A stretch of 64,000 bases of DNA from positions 372,001 through 436,000 of the forward strand of contig JARGXX010000079.1 in assembly GCA_030374765.1 (NCBI GenBank), written 5' to 3'. The DNA is from Agarophyton chilense. Taxonomy: Eukaryota > Rhodophyta > Florideophyceae > Gracilariales > Gracilariaceae. The translations under genes and the position numbers were made by a program. Below, one piece after another: positions 39,123 to 51,079 of the stretch. The first letter of the stretch is position 1, and every line of letters starts with the position of its first letter. The notes beneath the pieces were generated by a model. It was not told the origin of the DNA. It saw only the letters and a program-made list of their open reading frames with translations, and ran no database searches.

Positions 39123-41580
39123 GCGCAGATCAATGCAGATGGTATGGCGATACTTGCCGGATATCTTGCCAACGGTTCTACTAAGCCAATCTTGAAGGTG
39201 TTCATTGTATTCCAATCAGCTCCCCATTTCGTTCCTGTGAGACATCGCAGAACTCGGCACCTTATACTTTGCTTTGACTTTCTGGAGGTGATGATGAAAG
39301 TTTAACCGAGAGTCTAAGGGAACGCCAAGGAACCTTGTGCTTTCTTCCATCTTAATCCATATCCCTGCAGCTTTAATGGCGATTTTCTCTCTGTTCTTAT
39401 TCCATCTACTATATGTGCACGAGACAGGGGACGTCTTTATTGGGTTCAACCTGATGTTATTGTCTACACAGTACTTCTCTAGGCCCTCTATTGCTGGCTG
39501 CAATTCTGCGGCACCGAATTCCAGTTTTCCTTGGGTTGTCCACAAGGCTACATCATCTGCAAACATAGTGATGGATATAGTTTCATCTTTTTTTTGCAAT
39601 TTGTCTGTTAGGTCAGCTATTTACGTGATCCACAGCCCAGGCGAAAGTCTTGAACCTTGAGGAAGTCCTTGAGGTACAAAAAGGCAGTGTGTCCGCGGTA
39701 TTCCATCTGCATGTCCATCTCCGACCTACTAGAAATGCCCTTATCCATTTCCAAAGCTGTGTAGGGCAACTCATTTTGGCTAATTTTACCAAAAGCCGTT
39801 TGTGTTGTACACAATGATACGCCTTCGAAAAGTCACAGAATATCGCCAACGATTGCTTCCTAGTTTCCCATCCATGTGCTACCTGTTCACATAATTCCGT
39901 CACATGTTCCTCTGTGGTTCGATTCATTCGAAACCCTGCTTGACAGGGAGGAAGTTTTGGCTCTAGCTACTGCATAAAAATCCTGTTTACCATCCTTTCT
40001 GCGAGTCTTGCAACAAGCGAAGTGAGCGAAATGGGCCGGATTCTTTCCCTGATTCCTGGTTTGGGTATCGGAATGAGGCAGGACAAGTGCTACTTTGAGG
40101 GTGTAATGGCTTCTTCGTGACTTCTGTTGATTAGATGCAGAAGCCATTTCTTTCCAAGCGGTGGAAGATTTTGCAAGAAAGCTATCTGGAATTCGTCCGG
40201 ACCTGACGCTTTGCGTGGATTCATTGCTGTCAACGCATTTTTCATATGTCGTAAATGAAAACGCTCTTGAGCATTCTCGTTTTCTTCTTTCGATCTATTG
40301 TTGTACCCATCCAGTGCTTTCTTGTAATCGTTTCTCACTTGAATGTCTCTGTCATGTTTCCTAACTTTCCTTTTCTCGGACTTCATGAACCAGGTTGCCC
40401 TTTTCTGGTCGTACCATGCTTCTCCTCCTGGAGGACAAATTGAGGATGTTTTCCACTTACCAGTTTCCAGTCCTTTCAAGATTTTCCATATCTTTCAATC
40501 TTCATCGGCGGGTCGAAGAGTACTTACCATATCTCTCCATTTATTCCGTTTCAATTTGTTGATGACGATTCTTGCCTGCTGTCGAGCTTGCTGTAAGGCA
40601 ATGCGGCTGCTTTCGGTTGGACCTTTTCTGTACTGCTTCCGAAGCTCTGCCCTAATCGAAATAACTTCTGATGCTTCTTCATTCCACCATGGTGCTTCAC
40701 GCCTTCTTTTACCAAACAGGATTGACTTCTTTGCTGCATTTAAAAATCGCTGTATAAAGGTGGTGATACTGTTCATCTACGTTTTTGGTCTGTGTCTGAA
40801 CCATCATACAGAGCCTATGTTCTACTTCCTGCGCGTACATTCTCCAATCGGCCTTCTTCAAGCTCCAACGATACCTCTTCTTCAGAACCGACGTTTTCGT
40901 TCCAGTATTCAAAGATATGAGACATGCGTGGTGGTCTGAGAATGGTTCTTCTGATATCTCCCAACAACTCAGTGTCATCCACTTCTCGGAAATGGCGGCT
41001 ACGTCTATTGAACTAAGCGTCTCACGTGCTGGGTCTCTATGCGTTGGGACGCCATACACGTTGAGTACGACCCGTTCCGTGCCTTCCAAATAATCCTCCA
41101 ACTCGATTTTTGCATCTTTGGCTCTACTGGGATACCACAAACCGCAGGTATTGCAGTCCGCTAGTATCATGTCTTGATCATCGAGTTTTTCGAACCATCT
41201 GGTGGTGTTCAGCTGTAGATGGATGTACACATTTGCCATAGGTAATGGGCCTCTCGGGGAACTGACTAGGACGGTTACGCGTTCTATTCCACTGATCATT
41301 GGGTTTTCTGTAAGTAGGTCAAGGCAGAGATCGGTTCTCTGATATGTCGCCACTCCTCCGCCACGGCCGACATTGTTCCCAAATGTTTGCTCTCTATCAC
41401 ATCTTCCGATCGCTGAAAACCCTTGGATCTTGGGAGTGTTTTCTTCTTGTTTAAGGTGTGTCTATTGCAGACAAATGACGTCAGCATTCCAATCGTATGC
41501 TTATCCTTCAATTTCGGCGCGTTTCCGCGTCACGAGAAGGCTGCGACAGTTCAATTGGAGTATGCGTATCATTTGTTCAA
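39123..41580 (-). mobile_element. LINE retrotransposon, 5' part (endonuclease and reverse transcriptase)
   Basis: On the minus strand, ORF2 begins near 41575 with MIRILQLNCRSL, the start of an APE-type endonuclease, followed by LADCNTCGLWYP and SDHHACLISL (41.35-40.9 kb). Reverse transcriptase pieces follow: NPRKASGPDEFQIAFL (about 40.2 kb), FCDFSKAYHCVQHKRLL (about 39.83 kb) and MFADDVALW (about 39.56 kb), the FADD catalytic box. The reading frame changes several times, so the copy is dead. It continues across the chromovirus into 25386-27369. No clear ORF1 is seen upstream. Confidence 0.85.
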
Positions 41581-41880
41581 AGTTGCTTTTTGATTTTTCC
41601 ATCTTCGTAATTCTGAAAGGTGTTGGCCTCCTTTGTGGTCCCGACCGCTGATCTGTTTCGCTTCCCGATATTAAAGGAAGTCAGACAAACCACGTGAAGG
41701 TGGATGAAATGTGCCCATAAACTCTTCAAAGATGTTCTGAACAACTTTTTTCGATCCACCTCGTTTCTTAGATTTCTTTTCCTCTGGAACGGCAGACGAC
41801 TTCACAAACTGTTCCATCTCTCTCACAACTTATTCATCTTATTCTGTTGAGTCCAAAAAAGCGCTTTGAAGGTCAAGAAA
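41581..41880. other. Short spacer upstream of the LINE
   Basis: It could contain the LINE leader. No gene or motif is recognised. Confidence 0.4.
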
Positions 41881-42430
41881 CTACGCATCATAGTGCACGT
41901 TCTGCAACAGAGAGATTTTCCTATTCGTTCCATTGAAGCGGCTTTCGAACACTGCCAGTACTTGTTCGTGACGTTCGGAAGTAAAATAGAGACTGATAGG
42001 GAGATCTTCTAGCTTCTTCTTCAGTGCCATCATTAACGTAAATACTTCCGATATTGAGGAAGATTCTTCGTCGAAGAATCGCAGGTATTGACGAATCATT
42101 TTCACTATATGAAAAATATCCAGAGCGCGCGAATATATATCGTCGTCAATCACTGTCGTGATGAAACGCTGACTTCGCTGAGCATCACGAGATCCGAAAA
42201 GGTTGCTGAAAAAAGTCCGAACGAATCAAAATTTCGTTCATAAATTCTCCATTTCGGATAAAGCTAGAAAGCGTAGACTCACATGATGAAAAGCGAGTGG
42301 CCACCATTTTTCTCCGAAAGACTGCTGTGTTTGGCAGATATGGACAGCCGTAGTATTCGAAGATCTCTGTGCCGTCGGAGGTGTGAGCTATCGTCATACT
42401 CCCGTTATATTCCTCAATACATTGCTTCAT
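41881..42430 (-). pseudogene. Possible hAT-type transposase remains
   Basis: Two minus-strand frames (42430-42185 and 42153-41881) read in order. The second contains IRQYLRFFDEESSSISEVFTL, which resembles the segment before the C-terminal part of hAT-type transposases (DUF659-like proteins), and ends in a VHYDA-like stretch where such proteins have a conserved LDPR. The match is by memory of the family and weak. No terminal inverted repeats or 8-bp duplication were found. Confidence 0.3.
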
Positions 42431-43585
42431 GACGTGATATAACTTTGGTTGATTCCTTATTTAACGAACCAGGGCGGATATTTGTTTAAAAACACTGTCA
42501 ATCCACTCTAATTTCCCCACATCTTGCATCAAAAGGTTCGAAAGTTGAATTTGATCCTGAAAAGATAGTAAATGATCGTGTCAAGAATGTAGTTCAGTGT
42601 TAGCTCTATACAGCCATTCTTGTTGTCGCTAAGTACTCCACAAATACGATTCATTTAGCCAACCTCGTCCACTACTTCCTCGAAAGCATCTGCACAAAAG
42701 CTGGCGTCACATCTTTATGAACCGGTAAAGATAGAATTCATAAAAATGTTCGAAGGGGTTCATGGGTTTTGGTTATGGACAGGAGGATTGTGAGAACACT
42801 CTCTCCTGTAAGGTCAGTGCATCAGTCGAAAACCAATGCCCCGTAGCCATGAAGAAGCCCGTTAGGTATAGAATGTGTGACAAGGGATATCATATGGCTC
42901 TGATGCTGACAAAGATGTGTCCCGCTCATTACATCGGGAGTCAGTAGCTGTTGCGAGAGCTCAGAAGTAAGATGACGGCCAAATTAATAGAAATGGTCCT
43001 CGCCTGATTTTCGGCTCAAAAGAGTAAAATGCAGAAGTCTACAAACCATAAGCTTCGTTAAAAGCTTATGAAACTTTGGGCGCACATTTTAATCATTCAT
43101 CACTTCGTTCTGTCGTCTATACCATTCATTTTTGCAAAGCGTATATTTGAACCATTTTTGCAGCTGTAACCATACTTCGAAGAGACGAACGGAGAATTAC
43201 ATTTCCCGACCAGGGTAAGTTTGAACACAGGGTAAATTTGAACAAAATTCATTTTTCTCCGAATGAAACGTAAAAGGATCTCTAACACAATAAATGAATC
43301 TATCTTTCGAACCCAAGGCCTCTTTTTCATAGATCTAGTGGTTGAAAAAAGCAAACCCTAGACCACGCACCCGGGTTCCTCTCTAACACCAACAATGTTC
43401 ATTGACAATGTAAACATTACTAACGCGTAAATTCAAACAGTTATGGTGCCTAAATGCTTTCTGATACCCCAATAAATGTGTGCAAAGCACATGTCTGCCT
43501 CCTACCATGCTTTGAAACCCCGAGCGACTTCACAGTTGCGACCGCATTTCTACTGTTCTATTCAGACTTCATTGTGACTTACTAA
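42431..43585. other. Spacer without a supported gene
   Basis: AT-rich sequence with only short frames. Nothing recognised. Confidence 0.45.
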
Positions 43586-45860
43586 ATGCCTAGTCAGTCT
43601 TCAAAGATAATAAATCGTCGACAAGAGCAACAAAAGCGTGAGCCACAACCAACACAAGCAATATATCTTGTGAAGCAGCAAAAAAATGTCCGACATATTT
43701 TTACCTGTACAGGCCTTTCCCTGGAAACCGTTCATTGGAGCCGAAAATCAATTCGAGTGTTCCCCAACAATGATGTTGAGCAACCTGTTATTTCGCTCAA
43801 TGTTCGTATGGGACGTCCAAATGTTCTTTCAGAGCATATAAGCAGTTGATTGTTACTCAATTTGTACTTGTGGTGTCAAGCGGTTTTATAGCAACAGTTA
43901 AAATGCTGAAATTAATTTGCAGCATAAATTACGAAAGACTGCAGAAAAAGCTTTCCACATAGAACACTATCTTACGATTGGGTGCGTATTTTCAGACCCA
44001 GACACCATTAATTGGCGCCCAGAAAGTCAGAAAACAAAGATGTCGTCAAACTCGCAGCAGAAAATTTCGATAATATACGTAGTTTTGTTCGCGCTTTGAA
44101 ATAAATATAAAAAGAATAATTATGGTATCTTGTCACATCCCGATTGCGTGAGAATTATGAACGAAACCTCTCTCGTCGTGGAATTCAGAAAGAAGACCAA
44201 GACATTTGTTTTGTCATACGCGCTTACTAGCAGATTTAAAATGTGGCTGATTTAGCCGGAAAAACACTTGACAGCATGCATGATAGCTTTTGCTTCAGGA
44301 TAGGTGTTGCAAACGATCCTCATATATGTTAGAAAAAAGAAAAGAATACTCTCCGATGGTACGGCGCACTGCCTTCAGAAATATTGAAAGATAATAACGG
44401 ACTTCAACATTGATTGACGTTTGGCGACTTGTTTCCAGAGAACAGTTCCGTCTGGGGAACGGAAAATGGATCTATGAAGATGGAAATAATTAGTTCTGCT
44501 ATACACCATATAATTGTTCACGATAAACATAAGAAAAAACCACAAATTGTTGCTACTTCTTGATGTTCATCGGTCTCGTGAAGGGATCAATTGGTTTTAA
44601 AAAGCGCAGCTGTTCGAAATCGAAGTGTTGCAGAGTCTATCACACACCTCTCATTTTCTTCAAGCCTGTGACAGTTCTATTAACAAATTTGTCAAAAATA
44701 GTATCCGATTGACACATGACCACCTAATGCCTTCTTTATTTGTGATTTGGCCGATACGGGAGTAAGATTGAAACTAGATATTGGAGTGTATAGCTCACTG
44801 ATGCTCTCTGTTGTTAGCAAATCATTCCTTAATGTAGGACTATGGAGTATGGACATCCGTTTCTTGGACTGAGCTATTGAAGGTGCGCGTAAACCCCGGG
44901 TCGGAAATTTTCGAATGACTTTCAGTGACAAAAACGGCGGATAGTATCCCGCGATTATCGGAATAAATCAGAAACCCACCCGTTGGGTAACGGTACTTAC
45001 AGACCCTCTTGCATACTTGGTATGCGTTCTTAATCACTGGACCCAAAAGCATACAAAATATGCACGGAAATCTCCAGATTGATGATCTGCCCAACAAAGC
45101 ACACGTTGCCAGCTGCTGGCAGTTGTACCACAAGCAAAAGTGTGGATTTAACCTGGCGCAGGAAATAATATTTGCACCTTTCGAACCAAAACGCTTGGAT
45201 GGAGTATCCGATAAAGGAAGGATTTGCAGTATTTCTTGTATCATCTCTTACATCCTGACAAACTTCTGCTAGGACACCCGCGCGTTAGAGGCGCCGATAT
45301 CCTTGCGATCTGCTGGGGACACCGGTTTCTTTGAAACGGCAGAAAATCAAGATTTTCGGTTCATGTTTGATTTTTTGCCATGTTTACGAGCGCCCTGAGA
45401 ACAACACCAAAAATGCCTATCTGGCAGTTCTAAGACGGGTCACATGCATGTTCGTCGCACTATGCGACATTTCCAAGCTGCTCGTGACTTACTCAAGCCG
45501 GACACCCCTCCTTTCCGAGCTTTAAAATCGCCGTGTGACTACATTGATGTCGCAAATGGAGCTGAAAAGATAATCAAGGACTATGCATCAAAATATAAAG
45601 CTTGTTCGAAAAAATAGTGTGGAAATGCGGGCAGGAATCAGAAAATGGGAAGCGGCTTCAGCGGCCTATTCCACCTAAAAAGATACGATGCAGTAAGGAT
45701 GCAAAATTTGAAGAACGCAGAATAAAAAACGGCAGACAAAAAGCGTTTTGCGCAAGAGAAGGCTGAAAAACAGAGGGCGGAAAAACTTAAAAAGGAGAGG
45801 AGATAGCAAGAGAAAATAGCACAGAGATTGGAAAAACATAAAGCGAAACGGACTATCATG
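43586..45860 (+). pseudogene. Faint remains of a DNA transposon, tentative
   Basis: The plus frame at 43586-43849 includes GLSLETVHWSRKSI and later VRMGRPNVLSEH, which look like a helix-turn-helix followed by the GRP linker of Tc1/mariner- or pogo-like transposases. At 45.67-45.85 kb the plus strand is full of Lys, Arg and Glu codons, as at the C-terminus of many such enzymes. The middle has no convincing DDE motifs. No terminal repeats were identified. Confidence 0.2.
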
Positions 45861-46512
45861 CTGCCTGCAAGTGTCAGAAACGTCAGAGTTGGAAGTTACA
45901 GTTTTTCGCAACTTTTCTGAAGTATTTAGAACTGTAGTGCACATCAAGAGAACAATCGATCTGAACTATGGATCAAAATTGTTGATCAAAAGCCTCAGGT
46001 TTGTGCTGTAAGTGATGGGAGTCGTGAGGAAGTTTTCAATGGACCCGAAGAACACTTCTTTTACAATTTTACGGCTATACAGTAGCCTTTATTTGTTTTC
46101 TTGACCTTATTTGTTTCTTGAAGAAACAGAAGCGTATATAGAAGATGGAACAATTTTTGATAGCTGTTTTTTTTGTTGTCCAAATACACCGTGTTTCATT
46201 TGAAACACCCCCCAGGAAGTTGAGACACGGAAAAAATGGGCGCGCCAGAATATTATTCTGGGAAACGTATGGAGCGCCAGATTCTAAACATGACCAGTTT
46301 ACAGACTAATTTGAAATTTTCGTTTCAATCCTAACTAAAAATTAGTCCCCAATTGGCACACTGTCCCCTATTTACAGAACTCGATGATAGTAGCGAGGTA
46401 GCGAAACAATTTCACTTGGGCGAGAAATGAGAAATGTTCGAAGTGAATACCCCCACACATCCTCCATGTCATTTGCCTTACCAGTAGTGGGGAGGGTGCA
46501 ACTGAAATATCT
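45861..46512. other. 3' flank of the mysC-mysD gene
   Basis: AT-rich spacer with no frame of interest. The minus-strand polyadenylation site of the mysC-mysD gene should lie here. Confidence 0.4.
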
Positions 46513-49281
46513 TTAGTGGCGCAATTTCATTCCAGTGCTGTGGGATGATTTACGGAGTATTCTCCTCGTCAACGCCTTCTCACACAGACGGTTGAAAAGT
46601 TGGCGTTTGTCAATTCCCATGGCTGCTTGCATCTTGACTAATACGCTTGTTGGAGCGAATGAACAGTATAAACACGTCTCTAGCAAAACTGGCTCACCAT
46701 CGGGATCAATGCGAATATCGTAGATACTGTAATCCCGGCATCCCAGCGATTTGTGTGCAGTTGTCACCATTTGATACAGTTTGTTGTGAAGAGCAGGATC
46801 GATAGATGCTGGAAGAGTAACGCCACCGGGAGCGCCACCTTTCAATTTCGTGATAGTTCCTGTTTTCGTCGTATCTAGCTTGTGCGCCGTGGTCCTAACC
46901 GGATCGGAGGGTGTAATAAAGTATTCAATAACCGGGAGCATTTCCAAACTTTCGTCACCTTCTTCGACAACAGCTACTCGCACCTCTCGTCCTGGTGCAA
47001 TGAATTCTTCGCACATCACATCTTCGCAAAACTGAAACGCATGATGTAGGGCGTCATCAATTCTTTCAGGTTCGTACACAACTGTTATCCCTTGTGAATT
47101 GTCTTCCTCACTTGGCTTTATAACAAACGGCAGGGTCAAAGTTGGTTTCTCTCCCTTCTTGAGGACTTCGAAGTCTGGTACCCGTACCCCGGCGGCACGT
47201 GCACATGCATTCGTCCGCGCTTTATTCGTGGAAAGTGCAAGTGCATCGGCAGTACAGCCGAGTAATGGTATCTTCAAGATATCAAAAACGGAACGCACTG
47301 CAGTCATCCCTTCATAATCGTACATGTGAGGAAGGACAATGTCAACACCAAGTTTCTCTATCTTCATCAATGCTTGGCCAGGAGAAATCCACTTCCCGTT
47401 GTTTAAGATGTAGGATTCACTTACGAAGGGCTCCACACTCCAACCACGGGATGGGCTTACCTGAACGACAACATGTTCAAATCGTCCATCCGTACCAACA
47501 TTTTCTATGCAATCGTATCCGTATCTCGTTGAAAGGGTTTCATAAAATTCATTCACCGACGATCCCATAACATGAAGTATGCGCAATCTTCGAAGGGGTA
47601 TTTCATTTCTGACGTTCCAAGGTTCTCCAATCTTCACAGTACGGTAAGAAATGTCGGACGAAGAGTTGGTGAGTTGTGACAATTTCGACCCAAGCAGAAT
47701 CCGAGTTTCTCCTTGGATGTGTTGGGCTAGGAATTTATCAGTAATGTTTCCATTTCGTACAACGTCAACATCACACACATGCCCAAGGTCTGGCGGCGCC
47801 GCGATATACTCATCACGAAGCAAGATCATTTTCACACCCATTCCTTCACACTTCTTGAAGACCGTATTGAAATCGGGAACGGTAACATCGAGGAACAGAG
47901 TGTCTATGTGCCGTATTGACTGCAGAGCGAAGTCTATTTGGGTTCTGGCCAAATTCTCACGGAAAACTTCGATGCCCCGACTTGCAGAGTTCCCATCTAG
48001 AATGATTTTGCAAATGTTGACATCTATCTTACGCCAAGATTTCTTGGTCAATCCTTTCGTAGCAATGGCATTCAGGGGCCACACCACTTCCGCACCGAAG
48101 AAAGGAAGGGGATCGTAGAAACTGCAGTAACCTTCACATCGAGAGGTCCATGGCCAGCAATTACGATGGAACAAGAATCCCACATTGCTGTACACAGTTC
48201 GTTTCGTAACGTCCACACCGAAGAAAGATTCAGCCCATAAGGGTGTGTTTGAGACAGTTTCTAGGATTGACGAAGCTCTAGGGTTGCATTCTATGACGAA
48301 ACTTCGCCCCGTGTTCTCGACTTGAATGAAGTCAAACGCGAATTGTCCGGTGAGATTTAGTCTTTTGATCATATTCCGAAGTGTTTTATCCAAGTGTTTG
48401 TCGACAGGTGCAGGATCGAAATGCAAGAGATCTGGCTCTGCATGGTAGCAACCGGTGAAGGTCACACAACCATTTATACAAACGTACCACACCGAGTATT
48501 CTTTTCCGACAATAAAACGTTGCCATTGCCAGGGATCTGCTAGAGAGGGCTGAATTAAGTTTGGTACTACGTCCTCGGGTCCGATATGCACTATTTCTTC
48601 TCGACGGTTCACGGAGGATTGTACACGCTTCAATATGATGCCATGCTCGTATGCTTTAGATAGTTGGTTTATGCCATCTGTCGATGTAAGCAAGCCGCTT
48701 TCCGGTACAGAAACTTCATTCTTTTCACATAGATTTGAGAACTGAGCTCTGTCATCGAGTCTCAGAGCCACTTCAAGATCTGGACAAACCCATTGAATGT
48801 GAGGTAGCTCACTTTCTAATTGGTGCTTTGCTAGTGCAAGGAAAAGCACCTCGTTGATAGTGCTAACCGGGAGAACCATATCAACGTTGTTCTCGACCAG
48901 GACATGTCGAAAGCTTTGGATCCACGGTTGGATCTTGTCTGTGTCCAATGGAGGTAGTACAAGAAATTTGTCACAGGCGAGACTTAAGGCAGATGCACTG
49001 ACAAAGTGATAGTCTGTTACGATAACAGTTGCACCGATTTCTTTCAAAGCTCGCACAGTGTGTAGTGTCTTGGCTTGACGGCCCGTGGTCACAAGCACGG
49101 TCTTGCCCCTTGCGACACCACCGTAGCGAGGACTCCCCAATTCTTTTCCAGACCGAAATCGTTCGAGGCGTTTTAAGAATGTCTTGAAGAAGACGAGGAT
49201 AGTCCACAGCAAGTGTACAATCCAACTTATCAATGAAGAGGAGAGAGTGAGCACAGTCTGATTTGAGTGTATGATCACCAT
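46513..49281 (-). CDS. mysC-mysD: MysC-MysD fusion, mycosporine-like amino acid biosynthesis
   Basis: The 922-residue protein joins two ATP-grasp ligases. Residues 1-430 match cyanobacterial MysC: an N-terminal membrane segment (18-36), then GKTVLVTTGR (59-68), FIVGKEYS (256-263), TGQFAFDFIQ (311-320), FVIECNPRA (328-336) and WRKIDVNICKI (416-426). MysC adds glycine to 4-deoxygadusol to give mycosporine-glycine. Residues 565-922 match the D-Ala-D-Ala-ligase-like MysD: RILHVMGSSV (567-576), FVIKPSEEDNSQGITVV (719-735), FIAPGREVR (760-768), LGCRDYSIYDIRID (846-859) and LETCLYCSFAP (867-877). MysD adds a second amino acid to give imino-MAAs such as shinorine or porphyra-334. A linker of about 130 residues (431-564) is unassigned. 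Intronless. No mysA/mysB gene (deoxygadusol synthesis) is visible in the window. Light or UV control is likely from known biology but not visible here. Confidence 0.93.
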   Translation of the reverse strand: MVIIHSNQTVLTLSSSLISWIVHLLWTILVFFKTFLKRLERFRSGKELGSPRYGGVARGKTVLVTTGRQAKTLHTVRALKEIGATVIVTDYHFVSASALSLACDKFLVLPPLDTDKIQPWIQSFRHVLVENNVDMVLPVSTINEVLFLALAKHQLESELPHIQWVCPDLEVALRLDDRAQFSNLCEKNEVSVPESGLLTSTDGINQLSKAYEHGIILKRVQSSVNRREEIVHIGPEDVVPNLIQPSLADPWQWQRFIVGKEYSVWYVCINGCVTFTGCYHAEPDLLHFDPAPVDKHLDKTLRNMIKRLNLTGQFAFDFIQVENTGRSFVIECNPRASSILETVSNTPLWAESFFGVDVTKRTVYSNVGFLFHRNCWPWTSRCEGYCSFYDPLPFFGAEVVWPLNAIATKGLTKKSWRKIDVNICKIILDGNSASRGIEVFRENLARTQIDFALQSIRHIDTLFLDVTVPDFNTVFKKCEGMGVKMILLRDEYIAAPPDLGHVCDVDVVRNGNITDKFLAQHIQGETRILLGSKLSQLTNSSSDISYRTVKIGEPWNVRNEIPLRRLRILHVMGSSVNEFYETLSTRYGYDCIENVGTDGRFEHVVVQVSPSRGWSVEPFVSESYILNNGKWISPGQALMKIEKLGVDIVLPHMYDYEGMTAVRSVFDILKIPLLGCTADALALSTNKARTNACARAAGVRVPDFEVLKKGEKPTLTLPFVIKPSEEDNSQGITVVYEPERIDDALHHAFQFCEDVMCEEFIAPGREVRVAVVEEGDESLEMLPVIEYFITPSDPVRTTAHKLDTTKTGTITKLKGGAPGGVTLPASIDPALHNKLYQMVTTAHKSLGCRDYSIYDIRIDPDGEPVLLETCLYCSFAPTSVLVKMQAAMGIDKRQLFNRLCEKALTRRILRKSSHSTGMKLRH

Positions 49282-49720
49282 TTTCAGGCAGTGCCATCAA
49301 CGATTTGCGAAAAGGATCTACTGCTAATACACTCACTCAGTCGCAGAGTCGTGGGGCCGCGTTGTAAGTTTAAGTACAAATTGAGTTGGACCGCTCTTCA
49401 TCGCCATCGCACTTTCTTGTCGTTTGGCACAGTAAATCAGGCACATAGAATGAATGGTCTCGAATGGCATAAACTAAGGGGTGGCTTGACACGCCCCCAA
49501 TTCACCAATTGTTAGGACAGGAACGAAAGGGCTTGGCGTGAGCGTGTGTTCGTTGAGACACCTACGAATCAGAGCGAAGTGGTTCGTGAAGAGATCAAAT
49601 CTGAGCGTTTTCGCTCTGGCGTGACTGGCCACGGCAGGAGTTCCTAGGGTTACTCAATACAGGCAAAATCCTACAGGGGAGAACGAGTGGATCGCACGGA
49701 ATTCCGAAAGCTTTTTGGGA
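49282..49720 (-). promoter_or_regulatory. Upstream region of the mysC-mysD gene
   Basis: It must hold the promoter and leader of the minus-strand gene. No TATA or G-box is evident. No divergent gene is found within the next kilobases. Confidence 0.3.
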
Positions 49721-49722
49721 AC

Positions 49723-50095
49723 GTTAATATCCGTAAAAACAAAAGGGACAACGCAGTTGGTTGGAACTCAAAAGAGACACGAGAACTAGGTATGCTCTCG
49801 GGAGTAAAAGCATAAACCCCCAATCCGCCTAATATGACAATTGGCTCTTTTTGACAAGGCCTTAAAGCCACAAACTACAGATCTTACGGTAAGGACACTT
49901 CTGCAAGAGTTCATGTGAACATCATATCCGTAAAACTAAAAGGGTCACAATTAGTAGATGCTCTCGAGAAAACCAGCCCGGATAAAGGCATAGTGTAAAC
50001 TTCATATCCGTAAATGTAGGAAGGGGAGACAACGCGGGTCGTTACAACATTAGGGGGCACAAGTAGTAGATATGCTGTCAAAAGTATCAGCTCAA
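49723..50095 (+). repeat. Three degenerate direct repeats
   Basis: Units start with ATATCCGTAAA at about 49727, 49922 and 50006, each followed by an A/G-rich run (AAAAGGGACAACGC or variants) and then TAGATGCTCTC-like sequence (GGTATGCTCTC, TAGATGCTCTC, TAGATATGCTGTC). They look like worn copies of a unit of about 80-200 bp. Function unknown. Confidence 0.5.
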
Positions 50096-50249
50096 AATAA
50101 GCAAAGATAAGAAGCCAAAGAAAGACGCCAATAGTGTAATAGATAAAGAGTGCAAATCATAAACTAATCAATATATTTGTGGCAGGAAAAAAGAAATATA
50201 TAGATATGTGACTTAAGAGAATAAATTGTGTATAGATTTATGCCATGAT

Positions 50250-50900
50250 ATAAAATTGAATTTATACATTACAACTGTTCTAAATTTTAATATTGTTCTT
50301 TTTTTGACACCGGCTTCATGGTTATGACGTCTATAATAGACTTCAAGAAGACCTTACGAGATGCGAAATGGCGACGTTGCTTCCTATGTTCAGTAACAAC
50401 GCGAAACATGTACCAATCGGGAGGGTCGCTCAATAGGGCAGGGAATGACAAATAAGCGGGAAAATATGTTGTTTTCTTGGTGACGCTGAGGTGCTTCACT
50501 TTCAAATTGAAACTTCGCACGGTTAAGTATTTTCCGATGATATCGCAGTAGTTTGCACTATAAGCAAGACAAAAGAAAGCACTTCTTTCATACAGTAGCA
50601 AAAGAGCAGTGAAAGTCATCTAATTTTGAACTATTGTCTAATAGGCGTACGGTGTGAGCATTACATCGTATCAGATTTGTTCTAAGAATAAGGTGTGCTT
50701 ATCTGTCTCACGTGAGTACCAGGTTCGCAAAATCGATGGATGCAGCTGCAGTGGAAATCGAATCCAACCCTTCCGAAAACAAAGAAAGAGGCGAACGGAT
50801 GGCGACGAGAAAAGAACGGAATGTGCTAAAAAATGGTCAGTTTTCAAAAATGGGAGGAGAGTAAGCTGATTTAGTCCAGCTGACTTTGAGGTGCCTTGTA
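50250..50900. repeat. Diverged segmental duplication, copy 1
   Basis: It shares GGTGACGCTGA...CTTCAC and GATGATATCGCAG in the same order and spacing with the stretch at 51.08-51.96 kb, as well as the beginning (ACTGTTCTA ... GCCGGCTT) and a later purine-rich part. The copies are strongly diverged. No intact gene is seen in either. Confidence 0.5.
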
Positions 50901-51079
50901 CAAGCATGCATGCCATACAAAAACAAGAAGCCATAGAAAGAGAACATAAAAAAACTGAACTTGGAAAAGATTGAGCATGATACAGTTTTCAAATTTATGC
51001 ACGACAAAGGCCAAGGTATAAAATTCCAATGTAATACAATGAAATGTAGCAAAGACCCATATACTGATGTAAGGAATCA

